This document shows, in pieces, positions 1 through 11,350 of a stretch of 64,000 nt of DNA. The translations under genes were made by a program, and so were the position numbers. The stretch is from positions 1,135,001 through 1,199,000 of the forward strand of contig CALZFC010000267.1 of the NCBI GenBank assembly GCA_945643635.1, in the 5' to 3' direction. This DNA is from Allodiplogaster sudhausi. Taxonomy: Eukaryota > Nematoda > Chromadorea > Rhabditida > Diplogasteridae. The first letter of the stretch is position 1; each line of letters opens with the position of its first letter. The notes under the pieces were generated by a model, which was given only the letters and a program-made list of their open reading frames with translations, was not told the DNA's origin and did no database searches.

Positions 1-141
1 ATACATCACTTGTTTCTGTTAGTGTTATTTTAACTCGACTTTCTGTAGGTTTTAAAAATCTGTTATATTTGTATAAAAGCAATTTCATTGAATTATTTTT
101 TTTTGGAAAAAAAAAGAGATCATAAAAGTGGAGTTGAAGAC

Positions 142-280
142 CTTGAGCTTTTCCTCGCGCGCCACTCGCTCCTCCTTGGTGAGCGCAGCGTCGGCGGCGA
201 GCTGCGAGAGAGACGGCGCCGTTTCGAAGAGCACCGTGTGCACGCCGACGGCAGGCAACGACACGAGCATGTCTGCCGTT
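142..280 (-). CDS. Internal exon of an unrecognised gene running off the left edge
   Basis: On the minus strand an acceptor (ACATTCCAG) at 281-282 opens a 139-bp exon ending before a GTCTTC donor. In the frame that needs two bases from the previous exon it reads TADMLVSLPAVGV, then LSQLAADAALTKEERVAREE. Third codon positions are strongly G/C, as in the well-supported genes of this window, and there are no stops. The second half is charged and probably helical (TKEERVAREEKLK). I do not recognise the family. It may belong with the minus-strand exons at 637-786, 1449-1594 and 2045-2154, but I could not join the phases all the way. The exact donor is uncertain. Confidence 0.45.
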
Positions 281-310
281 CTGGAATGTGTGTGCTTTTT
301 ACTAGGGAAA

Positions 311-312
<2 letters not shown>

Positions 313-346
<34 letters not shown>
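313..346. repeat. (TA)n microsatellite
   Basis: About 17 uninterrupted TA units in the intron just upstream (minus-strand sense) of the 142-280 exon. The rest of 281-636 is AT-rich with no exon that I can support. Confidence 0.95.
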
Positions 347-349
<3 letters not shown>

Positions 350-636
350 CTTTTAATACAGATTTGAATTACCGCCGTTTACGCTGGAAGTAGGCACTCG
401 CTCATTCTCACGTGTTTTAGATATTTTGCAGGTCACACAAAACATAACCATAGCTGCGTGGAAATATTTAGCACATCCAAATGACCAACTTGAAATCTTG
501 CATAATTTTTCGGTGCTCGCCCATCTTTCAGGAATATCCAATTAAATAATTACGATATATTCCTCGCAAACAATGAGTAATTTCTAATTTGTTATTCGTA
601 TTACTATTATGTAAATTTAATTTTTTAACAATATTG

Positions 637-786
637 CTATTCCGCATCTTCGCCCCCTCGGCTGACACTGTGGCCGACGAAAGAGTGGAGCGTCGCGTCG
701 GTGGCGGTGACAATGTACTGGCACGTGTCGCCCGAGGGGCCGTGGATTCGATCGGGGTCGGTGTCGTGGATACCGTAATCCTCGGT
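637..786 (-). CDS. Candidate terminal exon, unrecognised protein
   Basis: After an acceptor (GCGCCCAG) the minus strand reads TEDYGIHDTDPDRIHGPSGD, then TCQYIVTATDATLHS, and ends GGEDAE with TAG at 637-639. GC at third positions is very high and the other two frames give Arg- or Pro-rich nonsense, so this frame is the coding one. It enters in phase 0, matching the phase-0 exit of the 1449-1594 exon, so the two probably belong together. The stop makes it look like a C-terminus. If a donor inside VGHSVS is used instead, the gene would continue to 142-280. No family recognised. Confidence 0.4.
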   Translation of the reverse strand, partial: TEDYGIHDTDPDRIHGPSGDTCQYIVTATDATLHSFVGHSVSRGGEDAE

Positions 787-944
787 CTGGGCGCCATCGC
801 TGCGCCATGGTCAATCGGAGCGACGACTGCGGCACGGAAGGGCGAGATATGGCTGAGAGGTGCGGGAGGACGATTCGGCTTGGCCGGCGACGGTGGCGAG
901 GGCGGCAGAGCAGAACGAGCGGATTCGAGACTGGCTGAAGGATA

Positions 945-947
<3 letters not shown>

Positions 948-977
<30 letters not shown>

Positions 978-1075
978 CGCGAGAGAAGAAGAAGGAGAGA
1001 GGGACATAGGGGCAGACAGAGAGAGAGACAGAGAGAAAGAGAGAGATAGAGAGAGAAAGAGGAAGAGAACGAGAA
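948..1075. repeat. GA-rich tract
   Basis: Imperfect (GA)n on the plus strand, which is (CT)n in the sense of the flanking minus-strand exons. No exon visible between 787 and 1448 apart from this tract and AT-rich DNA. Confidence 0.85.
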
Positions 1076-1448
1076 GATTGCTTGAGATCGAGTAAGAAAG
1101 TTTAAAAAAAAGTAAGAGGAAACGTAAATTAACTTTGAGAAGAGCTACGATAGAGAAGATGAAATGTCAAAGTTATATCGAACAAAAAAAACAATAAAAA
1201 ACTAGTGCAAACCGTCGGGGCCCGCAAATTGAATCAGATACTCGTCTATGCAGAATTCGGGAACTGAAATGAGATTTCTTTTCGCAGTTATAAATGTAAA
1301 TTTCATACAAACACATGCCGTTGTATGCCCAAAACATAGTAGTCAGCTCTGTATAATTATATTTTTTTAGTTTCATTTACTTTTTTGTTAACAGCCTTTT
1401 ATTTTTAGTCCGTCTACGAGTGCTGTCTATTTTTAGTGTGTCTTCTAC

Positions 1449-1594
1449 CGTACTCTTGGCGCAGAATGGCCGCTGGCCCGTCTTGCGTGCGCATGCGAGC
1501 TGAGTGCGCGATGGCTCGCCGCAGCGACAACGGAAGGCGCGCGCCTCGGATGACGAGAGGAAACGGACGCGGCCGAGGAGAGGGTCGAGGTCGC
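1449..1594 (-). CDS. Cys-containing exon after a (CT)n acceptor
   Basis: A long (CT)n run in minus-strand sense ends in CTCTCAG, a natural polypyrimidine acceptor, followed by 146 bp to a GTAGAA donor. All three frames are open. The one with the best third-position GC and a phase-0 exit reads DLDPLLGRVRFLSSSEARAF, then RCRCGEPSRTQLACARKTG and FCAKST. Five cysteines suggest an extracellular protein, consistent with the signal-peptide exon at 2045-2154. That exon ends in phase 2 whereas this one needs a phase-1 partner, so an exon may be missing between them or the frame is wrong. Family not recognised. Confidence 0.4.
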
Positions 1595-1599
1595 CTGAG

Positions 1600-1850
1600 A
1601 GAGAGAGAGAGAGAGAGAAGGAGAGAGAGAAAGAGAGAGAAAGAGAGAGATCGAGATAGAGAGACGGACAGGCAGAGAGAGAGACAGAGAGAGAGGGAGG
1701 AGAGAGACGGGTGGAGAGTAGAAGGGAGAGAGAGAGATTGAGAGAGGGAGACGGAGAGAGTGAGACAGCGATGGAGAGAGGATGGAAAAGACAGCGAACG
1801 AGGAGAAAGATAGAGATGGAGAAAGAGAGGCGGATTGAGAGGGGGGAGAG
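1600..1850. repeat. GA-rich tract
   Basis: Long imperfect (GA)n interspersed with GAGG and GACA variants. It forms the polypyrimidine tract of the acceptor at 1595 when read on the minus strand. Confidence 0.85.
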
Positions 1851-2044
1851 ATAAAAGAGATGCATATGCATATGCACTTTGGGAAGACTGCTGAGCGAGG
1901 AAATAGGAGAGAAACCACAAGCTATTTTAACATCTTTTTTTTTTCCAAAAAAAAACATTAAAAATGAATTTTGTGCAAAAGTTACCTGAAAATTGTATTT
2001 AAAAACTATTAGAAAAAAATATAAGAAATAAATTGTCCATATAC

Positions 2045-2154
2045 TGACAGATGTAGCTGTTCTGGTCGAGCCAGTCGTGAATGTCGGGCAGGCGAATCGG
2101 CTTGCGAGCTGCGCACGACGCAGCGAGCAGCAGGAGAGCATGCAGAAGAAGCAT
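2045..2154 (-). CDS. Signal-peptide exon of a secreted protein
   Basis: The ATG at 2154 follows TTCTTGCAG/CCAGAA, an acceptor-like site 6 bases upstream, so the mRNA may be trans-spliced or carry a 5'UTR intron. The exon encodes MLLLHALLLLAASCAA, a textbook signal peptide with A-x-A-like cleavage, then RKPIRLPDIHDWLDQNSYIC, and stops at a CA/GTATAT donor in phase 2. Secretion is therefore likely. What follows is uncertain; the nearest exon downstream is 1449-1594. Confidence 0.5.
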
Positions 2155-2169
2155 TTCTGGCTGCAAGAA

Positions 2170-2250
2170 AGGGTATCTTGGCCGAGTGGTAAACAAGTAG
2201 TAGTATAAAGTTGACAGACGCTGGTTCGAACCCTTTCGAAAACTAACCAG
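2170..2250 (+). pseudogene. tRNA-like relic
   Basis: The stretch holds GGCCGAGTGGT, an A-box-like D-arm sequence of Ser/Leu tRNAs, and GGTTCGAACCC, a B-box/T-arm sequence, about 40 bases apart. The acceptor and T stems do not pair well and no clean anticodon arm is visible, so at best it is a decayed tRNA or tRNA-derived SINE head. Confidence 0.3.
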
Positions 2251-2272
2251 ATAACAGCCTTGATATGCTGAC

Positions 2273-2418
2273 ATGGGAATGGCCTATCCATTGTGTGACG
2301 GATTGCAATGAACTGGGTTTTCTATAAAGCTGACGATGAACTATGAAAATAGATGCCACAGTAAAATTTCTAGAAAACAGCTGTCTATTGCAATCCGTCA
2401 CCCTGTGGATATCCCATT
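2273..2418. mobile_element. Small inverted-repeat element (MITE-like)
   Basis: GTGACGGATTGCAAT at 2295-2309 is matched by ATTGCAATCCGTCAC at 2387-2401, and the homology extends imperfectly outward to ATGGGAAT...ATCCCAT. The arms enclose about 75 bp of non-coding DNA. A short palindromic element with no coding capacity is typical of a MITE. I saw no second copy in the window. Confidence 0.55.
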
Positions 2419-3089
2419 AATTTGTGAGGAATTCAAGTACGAAAAAATCTACATGTGTAAATCTTGAAAGAATATGCCTGTGTAAGATACGATCAGATCA
2501 TGCACTACCCGGGAACATATACATATGTGTGTAACTGTGAAGAGAGAGAGAGAGAGGGAGGGAGAGAGAGAGAGAGTGATAGCGACAGAAAAGTAATGGA
2601 TGCAGGTTTATTTTTTTCTTTTCTTCTTATAGCGAGTAATCCCCATGAAGCTTCATGACTTGAATAGAGAAAAGCAGAGCGATAAAACGGTGAATTAGCT
2701 GAGAGACGAGTCAGAGGACGGAAGAACAGGAAAAAATATGGAATGCAATAAAAGGATGGGTGTCATTGAATGTCATCAGAAGCTGTTAGAGGAGACAATA
2801 AATGGAGGACATTATGGACGCGGTGCCAAGGTGCTATGGAAAGGAATGTGGTAGTTGACTTTTTTTTCTTAATTTTTTCCTAGTCCTCGGTCCAGTCAGC
2901 ATGCAGTTACATTAATTTTATAGTTCATATTAGATAGTCTGAATGGAGGGCAAATGCTCAATCTATAGAAATTCGCTAGCATAGCCTAAGGCAAAGCGAG
3001 GAAGACTCTCTCTCGAATGTTCAATTTACAAGCATGTCTCAAGGAATCTCACTCGGACCGCGCTTGACCGCTGCTAATTATGATTCAGG

Positions 3090-3136
<47 letters not shown>

Positions 3137-3745
3137 CGGAGAGGAGATGGAAGAGTGAGACAGAGAGTGCGAGAAAGAAAGAGAGCGAGCGATTTAGAGA
3201 GAGGAGAGGGAAAAAGAGAGATATAGAGCGAGAGATATTGCACCTGGCGGAAAAGCAAGGAGAGTGAACAAGAATCAGAGGCAGAGCGGATCAAGAAGAG
3301 AAAAGGCGGTATCGCAAAATAGTTTCCAAGCCGAGAGAACCGGTGCGATACAAACTAGGAGAAATAGCAGCCACTCTTTTCTTTTCTTCTCTCGCTTCTT
3401 TTCTCTCTCTCTCTCTCGCTCTACTTTTTCAACAAGGTGGTCGACATCTAAATCTACTGATTGTGAGATAGAAAGATCATCCATGGAAGTTTCATCATTT
3501 AAAAAAAACGGGATTAACTTTAGAATGAGGAAGAGACATTCGGAGGTGGACAGAGTCATTATCAGAGAGTGCGAGAGAGCGAGAGAATTAGAGAGAGAAC
3601 GCGGAAAAGAGAGACAAAGTGAGAGGAAACGACAGATGGAATTCAAAACAAATGACTGATGACCAGAACGTGCTCTTGAACTGACTGATGAGTGCAAATG
3701 CAGGCCAAACCTCGGCCTGACTCCTTGAGGGGAGAGATGGAGGGA

Positions 3746-3794
<49 letters not shown>

Positions 3795-4870
3795 AGAGAA
3801 AGAGGGAGAGAGAGAGAGAGAACGGAAAGAAGAGAAGGAGCGAAAATTGACATTAAGAATTCTCAGTTAACATGTCAAGTATTGCATCTCGACAACCTCG
3901 ATAAATGGATCTGTGAAATTAGAAGTGCGACATGGTATGGGGAAAAATAATTTTTGGGCAAAAAAAAATTAAAAAAAATGCTAAAATAAATTTGTTTACA
4001 TTTATAGTTCTTTAATGTAAAAATCGACTGCAGCCGAAAGGCATAAATAAGCGGCAAGGTCTTGACGAAAAGTCGCTGTGTAAACGGAAGAAGAATGCCT
4101 CTTTCTCATGCCCTTATCCTTCGGGGACATCAAACGCCCCCTCCTCCTCCTCTAGCCTGCGGCAACAACGGTTTAGGCGGCATCCATGAACACGTTCTTC
4201 GAGCCGGCCTGAAAGGGTCATCTATCTACCCTACACTTTGGAAAAGGTAGAGAAATTACCCAACCTGCCTTTGGGAATGAGAAAGTGGTAAAAAATATGG
4301 CACTGAAACCGGTGTCTTTCGGAAATTGAACGGCTGCAATAAATGATTATGCATTAGAGCTGCTAGAATTTGATCTCGGTTACGTGTTTAAATGAGAAAA
4401 ATTTTGGGTGGGGGGAATATTTGTTGTTTAGAGGGAGGGATGTAGTATTCCACCCATTTCAGACCACTTTCGCCCACTCCCATAGACAATCTGGTGTGGA
4501 CTAGCCTGTAGCCACCCGCGCATGTCCTGCAGGAGAGTGGCTACTTGTCTCTCCGTATCTCTCCTCCTTGTTATGTGGTCATTTGCATACTCGACTTTTG
4601 ACACAGAGCCTCTCTTCTTCTTCTCTTCCTCTCTTTTATATGGGCGTAACAACTCAATGGTGCACTATTTTTAGTGCTCTTTTTAGTGCGTCTCAGATTG
4701 AATGAGAAAAGGCAGAATAGTACACGTGCACTTTTGTACTCTTCCAATAACTATATAGTTGTAATTCATCCATAACATATTCATAGAATCTTCTTCAGTT
4801 TGCAACTGTAGCAAGCAGATGCAAGAGATATTTCTTTCATTCTACCAATTACTTTCAGCAGGATACGCTT
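2419..4870. other. Intergenic, GA microsatellites, no gene seen
   Basis: GA tracts at about 2541-2578, 3095-3134 and 3740-3830, and mixed GA-rich DNA throughout 3100-3660. Open frames here come from repeats. A CCCCTCCTCCTCC pyrimidine block lies at 4137. No exon with splice signals and codon bias could be supported. Confidence 0.6.
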
Positions 4871-4879
4871 TTGTTCAAC

Positions 4880-5348
4880 ATTCTTTTTTTTTACATTTTC
4901 TTTACCATACGCTCCCGTTCTTCCCTTTTTCTCCTTCTCATTATCTCTGGAAGACTCTTTGTTCACTTGGTATCTCTACTTCCCTCACTCTTCCCTCTCA
5001 CTATTCTCTCCTTTACAATCTTTCCTCTCCTCTATCTCTCTTTCTCTCTCACGCTCTCTTCTCGTTTCTCCTCTCTCTTTCTCTCTCTCTCTCTCTCTCA
5101 CTCCCTCTCTCAAGATACGAAACGGAGCTCTCGTGCAAAGTCTCGCAAGGCCAATGAGTGACAAATAAGGCTGGCGCGATGCGTAAGCCTCTGACTAGGA
5201 CTTCATGCATGAGTGAGACATCTTCTGTCTCTTTACCCATCTCTCTTTTTCTTTCTTTCTCACTCTCACCCTCTCTCTCTATTTCTCGTTTTCTTTCTCT
5301 CTCTCTCTCTCTTTCTCTTTCTCATTCTCTTTCTCATCCTCTGACTCT

Positions 5349-5399
<51 letters not shown>

Positions 5400-5777
5400 C
5401 TTCCTTTTTCTTTCTCTTTCTCTTTCCTCTCTACAATACACATATCTTAGATTCTCTCTCATCCCCCTCCCACCACATTCCAATTCATTTTGAGTCTCGT
5501 CTCGTGTTCTCTTATATCTAAGTCAATACCAGCCTTTCCCGCCATTCCCATTTCGACTTCCTCAAGTGAGACATTCTTCCCTTTTTTGCTTTATATCCAG
5601 ACACTATCTTTCTCTGTCCTTTTTCCTCTCTTCATTTCTCCTGGTGCTGATTTAGACTGTCTTACTTTCTACTCACATTCCTCGCGTGCTCTCTCTCTCT
5701 CACTCTATATGTATATTCCAGCATATCTCTCTTGATCTGTCTCTTCGCTCTCCCTCTCTCTCCCCCTCTCGCTGTCG

Positions 5778-5811
<34 letters not shown>

Positions 5812-5930
5812 CTCACTGTTAATCTCTCTGCCTCTCTTTTTTATTCTCTCATTCTCTCTCCTCTTGTTCTTTCGCTCTCTCTCCATCTCCTCCCTCTCGC
5901 TGTGTCTCTCTCTCTCATGAACAATACCAT
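4880..5930. repeat. CT-rich domain
   Basis: About 1 kb of plus-strand CT-rich sequence with purer (CT)n at 5080-5100, 5297-5340, 5360-5395 and 5780-5806. Two islands of unique sequence interrupt it: 5113-5230 and, just right of it, 5925-6055. Either could be an exon (a phase-dependent TKRSSRAKSRKANE ending at a stop at 5161 is possible), but neither has convincing codon bias. Confidence 0.7.
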
Positions 5931-6055
5931 GCAAACGATAGTACAGCACGACATGAGTACGGGGTTGATAGTGCAGGCCACCCGCTGGCCAGCAAGACGG
6001 TGTCTCTTTATGTTGCACGATGCACTTTTGCAAGAATAGGTTGCAGGGAGGGTCA

Positions 6056-6270
6056 AAGAGAGTTCGAGAGAGAGAGGGAGAGAGAGACAAAAAGAGAGAG
6101 ACAGAGCGAGAGAGACAGGGAGAGACATAGAGAGAGATACACATAAATAGAGACCGAGACACTGAGAGACACAGAGAAACAAATAGAGAGAGAGAGCAAT
6201 AGATAGACAGAAGAGATAAAGAAGGAGAGAAAGACAGAAAGAAAGAGAGAAAGAAAGAAGGAGATTAAAT
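6056..6270. repeat. GA-rich tract
   Basis: Plus-strand (GA)n immediately right of the unique island 5925-6055. With the CT domain to the left it forms an inverted CT...GA pair. Confidence 0.85.
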
Positions 6271-6405
6271 TGATTAGTAGAAATGCATACACAGAGGGAA
6301 CATGATCGTGTCGAAGAGATAATGTCCAGAAAAAAAGAGATGTTTATTTCGAAAAGTAAACAATTATTATACGGCTAAAACGACAAAAAACGACAAATGA
6401 ATTTT

Positions 6406-9400
6406 TCAACTCCGCTCATATTGCGAAACTCGCACGTACGTCGCACGATACATTGGCGGCTGCGATATTCTGGAAGAAAATATTTAGAATTTTGTTCTAA
6501 TCAAAAAATTAACAGATAAATAAATTATTTAATTCATTAAGATATAATTTGCAGATAGGAATACATATTATAATAATTATATAATAATAACTAATAATTA
6601 TAATAACATGATTATAATAACTACACACCATACTACGAATAGTATAACAGTAGTAAATTAATATTATAAAAATAATAATTAAGGGTTATACCTTAGATGG
6701 CGATAGGCGCTTAGCGCAATGCACCAGCACCAAGCTGCAAGCAACGCGGCAGCAGTGCTGTAGGCCAGAGTGAGCAGCATTGGATCTGTAGATGATATAA
6801 GATGTGTGGGGCGAGAACGTGTGACAGACAGTGAAGCGAGCATAATATAACTTTAAAAAACAAATGAATGTAGTGAAAATAAAGTAAAACTATCTAAGCA
6901 GATAATTTACGTAATAAAAGAAAAATAATAATATAAAATAATAAAGACGAATGCAACCAGGACGGCCTTCTTGAGGCGAACCGTTCAATTGGACTTCATC
7001 GATCTTATTGCTAGAGCCAAGACGGTCGTCGAGTTTATCCTGGCAAGATTTTATTATGTTCTCTTGACGAGAAAAGCAAAAACATGTTTGACCAAAATTA
7101 AAAAAAAAATTGAAAAAGTATATTTAGGAATATAAAAATTAACAGAAGAAGAAAAGGATCACTTCGATGGACGCCAGGATTTGGCTCGTCTTTTGAAGTC
7201 GCCTCGCCAGCAGCAGTCCAGTGATGATGCAGATGGCCAAGAAGATGATTGCTTGCAGGGCCTGCGTGAAATTCTTTTATTCTATGTTATTCTTTTATTT
7301 TTAAGTTAAATATGGAATCATACTTATGTCATATAGGAGCAAAAACTCGAGTCTTTCAATTCGCTCCATGTTGACTGGGCGAGAGAGAGCATCTGTGTGA
7401 TTTAGACTGACGCGAGAAAAATTGTCAGGAAAATTCAAAACAAATTGAGATTTATGTCAGTTCAGTAATTTAGCTGTTTATATACATTCAAAAGCATGTA
7501 TTTGTAAAATAATAATTATACACATATTTTTTCTACCGTAAGCATGATGAGCGGAGTCAGAAGAGCAGCGCGCTCTTTCCGCACGGCGCAGTACGCGAGC
7601 AGCGCGGCGAAGAGATGGCACAGAATCAGTGAGAGCTAGAAATTTTTTTTTTGTTCTCTACATTTTATTCTGTACAAAAAAAATACGGCTTTTAAATGTA
7701 CAAAGAACATTTGTGAGAATTGAGAAAAATAATGATGTTTATATATTAAGAGAGCCTGTCAGTACTGTTCGATCAAGGCCTGCAATAGGAATTTTTTTTT
7801 CGAATTTCCTCACCAAAAGTGATTATAGTAGACAACTTGACGTGGTGAACAAAATAGGCTATATTTCAAAGTTGAAAAAAAATTTCCGCGCGAGACCCAG
7901 TACAGTAATCTTATAAATTTCATTGGTCATAAGTCGCTTCAAACATTATTAGACAACCATCGAGCTATCATTGGATAGCTGATTGGACGGGCTTTAATTT
8001 TCATGTTGATGATGTTTCAGTAAAATTTGAATTTGGCCTTAAATTACGGCCCTAAACATTTTTAGCCAAATTAGTATTTTATGCTCATTTCTACAACACC
8101 GCTCCTTCATAAAAAAAATGAAGGTCCCAGGCATTGGTTCCGAAGCGCTCGAACATGATCCTGTGTAAACTGTAACACCGTGCGAGCGCATTCTTCGATC
8201 CATAACTGCGCTCAATGTCAATATTACAAAATCGTAAGTATATCATCTAAGAGCTCTCACGGAGATCTTCAAATGTTACATACATTATTTTATTGAAAAG
8301 TTTAAATTTATATGGGAAATTTCGTACTGTACAATTAGAAGGCTTAAAAAACTACTTTAAAACCGTTTTCGCCTGTCGAAACATACATCATAAGAAAGAG
8401 GATGAAATTTGGTACAAGATGAACCCCTTTCAATGGAATTCCATGCCTACGATCTTTTGTTATAAGCCATAAGCGTAGGAAAACAAGGCCTTATGGAAAA
8501 ACTGTAGAAAAAAAGGATTGGAATATTCTAATTCGAATAACCTAAAATGAGAATTCTTGGGCGAAATGACAGCGACGCTACTGGCACTACTTTTATGATT
8601 TATAACAAAAGATCGTATGCGTGGAATTCCATTGAAAGGGGTTCATCTTGTAGCAAATTTCATCCTCTTTCTTATAATGTATGTTTTGACAGGCGAAAAT
8701 GTTTTTAAAGTAGTTTTTTAAGCCTTCTAATTGTACAGTACGAAATTTCAAATATAAATTGAAACTTTTCAATAAAATAATGAATGTAACATTTGAAGAT
8801 CTGGCTCTTAGATGATATACTTACGATTTTGTAATATTGACATTGAGCGCAGTTATGGATCGAAGAATGCGCTCGCACGGTGTTACAGTTTACACAGGAT
8901 CATGTTCGAGCGCTTCGGAACCTATGCCTGGGATCTTCATTTTTTTGAAAGAGACATATATGGCAGCAAATTTCAAGCTCTTTATGAATATGTAGGAGCG
9001 GTGTTGTAGGAGCATAAAATACTTAATTTGGCTAAAAACCGCCTTCGAAAATGTTTAGGGCCGTATTTTAGGGCCAAATTCAAATTTTACTAAAACATCA
9101 TCAACATGAAAATTAAAGCCCGTCCAATCAGCTATCCAATGATAGCTCGATGGTTGTCTAATAATAAGTTTGAAGCGACTTATGACCAATGAAATTTATA
9201 AGATTACTGTACTGGGTCTCGCGCGGAAAATTTTTTTCAACTTTGAAATATAGCCTATTTTGTTCACCACGTCAAGTTGTCTACTGTAGTCACTTTTGGT
9301 GAGGAAATTCGGAAAAAAAAATTCCCAGTTCAGGTCATAATAGGGCCCTGCTCGAGTCTTACTGACATCCTCTGTTATATAACAAAAAAGATCAAGGCAA

Positions 9401-10140
9401 ATGCGCTAGGGTCGGCCAAAATCCTTTTATACTGGAAAAATATTTTTAAAAAAGTTTGATCAACCAGGATGCCGGCGGCAACGTTTCGTTCAGTGCTACT
9501 ACCGAATCGTTTGAGCGCGTCAAAGTGCATGACGTGCACGAAGGCGACGTGCGCAATCGTAAGAAGGACAGCGAGAGCGGCTGCAAATCGAACGCCAACC
9601 TAAAATGAGAGAGATAGAGAGAGCGATGATATCTTTTTAGAGATACAAAATAAATCAATTTTTAAACAGTGAATTCCCCTTGGAAGGAGTGGCTACAGTG
9701 GCTGCTCTTCCCTTCCCTTCTCTTACTACGTACATATCCATAGTTCCCTTTTGTAGTTTGTCGTATTCTTCAAGATCACATTATCAACTTTTTACATCGG
9801 CTCTTCTTACTTTCTGCTACATATTTTCCCGTTACGATTCAAGGATTTTCTTATAATTCCATTATTTCATGCCTATAGACGTCAAATTAATATGATGTCG
9901 ATAAATAAATAAATAAGTAAATACGTAATTCAGAGTAAATATATACATATGTACATACTGTCATATATTTTATTACTATAATTATTCTCTGTTTACCTAT
10001 GAAGCCACAATATTGATAGAAATTTTAAGACAATATTAATTAGAATTTAACTTACTTCGATGCGACACGCGCCACAGCAGCATTTTGAAGTGCTGCAGCA
10101 CATCGCCAAAGAAAGTCTGCGTTCTCCTGCCGTAGTGTTT
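6406..10140 (-). CDS. Multi-pass (about four-TM) membrane protein, 5' end incomplete
   Basis: Six exons join in consistent phase: 9465-9599, 7537-7635, 7163-7261, 6949-7039, 6692-6785 and 6406-6469 (582 bp, 193 residues plus TGA). Membrane segments are AALAVLLTIAHVAFVHVM in the first, LILCHLFAALLAYC and LLTPLIMLT running into ALQAIIFLAICIITGLLLA across the second and third, and LAYSTAAALLAAWCWCIAL in the fifth. An acidic loop (DKLDDRLGSSNKIDEVQ) precedes the last TM. The tail is short and basic/tyrosine-rich (PPMYRATYVRVSQYERS). A likely upstream exon at 10056-10140 reads KHYGRRTQTFFGDVLQHFKM but leaves in phase 1 where phase 0 is needed, so a small exon is missing. The layout recalls nematode tetraspan/LAPTM-like proteins. 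I cannot assign a family. The 9464-7636 intron contains the large palindrome. Confidence 0.65.
7743..9385. mobile_element. 1.6-kb imperfect palindrome (foldback element)
   Basis: The left arm, about 7743-8475, is repeated in inverse complement at about 8590-9385. Matching anchors include GGAATTCCA near 8437 and 8620, TCACCAAAAGTG near 7810 opposite CACTTTTGGTGA near 9291, and GAGCGCATTCTTCGATCC opposite its complement near 8860. The arms are strongly but not perfectly alike, with a unique centre of about 110 bp. No transposase frame is visible. It sits wholly inside an intron of the minus-strand membrane gene. Confidence 0.85.
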
Positions 10141-10339
10141 CTGGCAATGGGCCAAAATATTTTTTTTATTCCAAATTTTTTAATAAGTTAATTCTGACTT
10201 GTGGCGGGCGGTCAGTAAAATTGTTTGTGGTCACCAGAAAAGAAGAAGAAAGAGACAAAGAAGAGAAGCATGCGCAGTGGCCATCGCTAACACCAGCAAT
10301 GTCGTTCCCTTGTGGTCGAGACACATCGATTTCGAGACA

Positions 10340-10434
10340 GAGGGAGAGAGAGAGAGAGATAGAGAGTGAGTGAGAAGGAGGGAGAGACATGGAGAGACAG
10401 AGAGAGAAGGAGAGAGAAAGTGAAAGAGAGAGAA

Positions 10435-10484
<50 letters not shown>

Positions 10485-10545
10485 GGAGAGAGAGCGAGAG
10501 AAAGTTAGAGGGAAGGAGAGAGAGAATGAAAGAGATACTAATACT
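10340..10545. repeat. GA-rich tract
   Basis: Imperfect (GA)n on the plus strand upstream of the minus-strand membrane gene. Confidence 0.85.
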
Positions 10546-10727
10546 AAGAAAGTTTGCAGCGTCGGCAGAGGAGAAATGCAAGAATAATGATGGAAGCGAG
10601 AGAGAGTGAGAGAGTGCGTGAGAAAAGAGAGAGAAGACAGTGTATGCAGACAAGTCGAATTACCGCTCCCAACAATCGGCAACAAGGAAACAAAGACATC
10701 ATTACACGCGGCGTACGCTTTTCCTCC

Positions 10728-11350
10728 CTTTCATCTCTTTCTCCCTCTCGCTCTCTTACTCCCTCTCCCTCTCTTTCTCTCCCTCTCTCTTACTCTCTCT
10801 CACTCTCTTTCTCTCTCTCATGCGATATCATCTCTCGCGTCTTCTTGCTCTCCTCACTTTCACTTCCGTTCGTTCTACATCACTGGTTGCAAGGGGGATC
10901 CTGCAAATTTCATCTTGGATACTCTCTCTCTCTCTCTCTCTCGTCTCTCTCTTTCTCTCTCTCCCTCTCTCTTTCTCTTCTCTCTTTCTCTCGCTGTCTC
11001 TGCCACGTTTATCCTCACTTATAATCGTCATGTCTCTTTCTGTCGCTCTATAGAATATACTCTCCTTCTTCGAATATCTCTCTCGATCTCTCTCTCCCCT
11101 AACCATTTCGTTGCTCTTATTTTCCACTTGACATTTCACGCCATCTCCTTGCTGTCACCAGCTGGCTATTTCCCTCTCTCTCTCTATCTCAATGTCTCTT
11201 TCTCTCTCCCTATCTCTCTCGGTTTCCCCTTTCTCTCTCACTTCCCCTCTCACTCTCTCTTCTCTCGTCCTCAAGCTCATAATTTTCAACTGTTCCACTG
11301 CCCTTCTTTCTCTTCTTGCTGTCGCCACCCTCTCTCTTCTCTCTACAACT
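10728..11350. repeat. CT-rich domain
   Basis: Plus-strand CT-rich DNA, purest at 10921-10945, that mirrors the GA tract at 10340-10545 to give an inverted GA...CT pair about 180 bp apart. Confidence 0.75.

Noticed and set aside
528..6292. Many open frames rich in Ser-Leu, Arg-Glu or Pro-Ser on both strands
   Set aside because: They are translations of GA/CT microsatellites with no splice signals or codon bias.
7629..9459. Open frames within the palindrome
   Set aside because: Low third-position GC and mirrored in both arms; no transposase motif.
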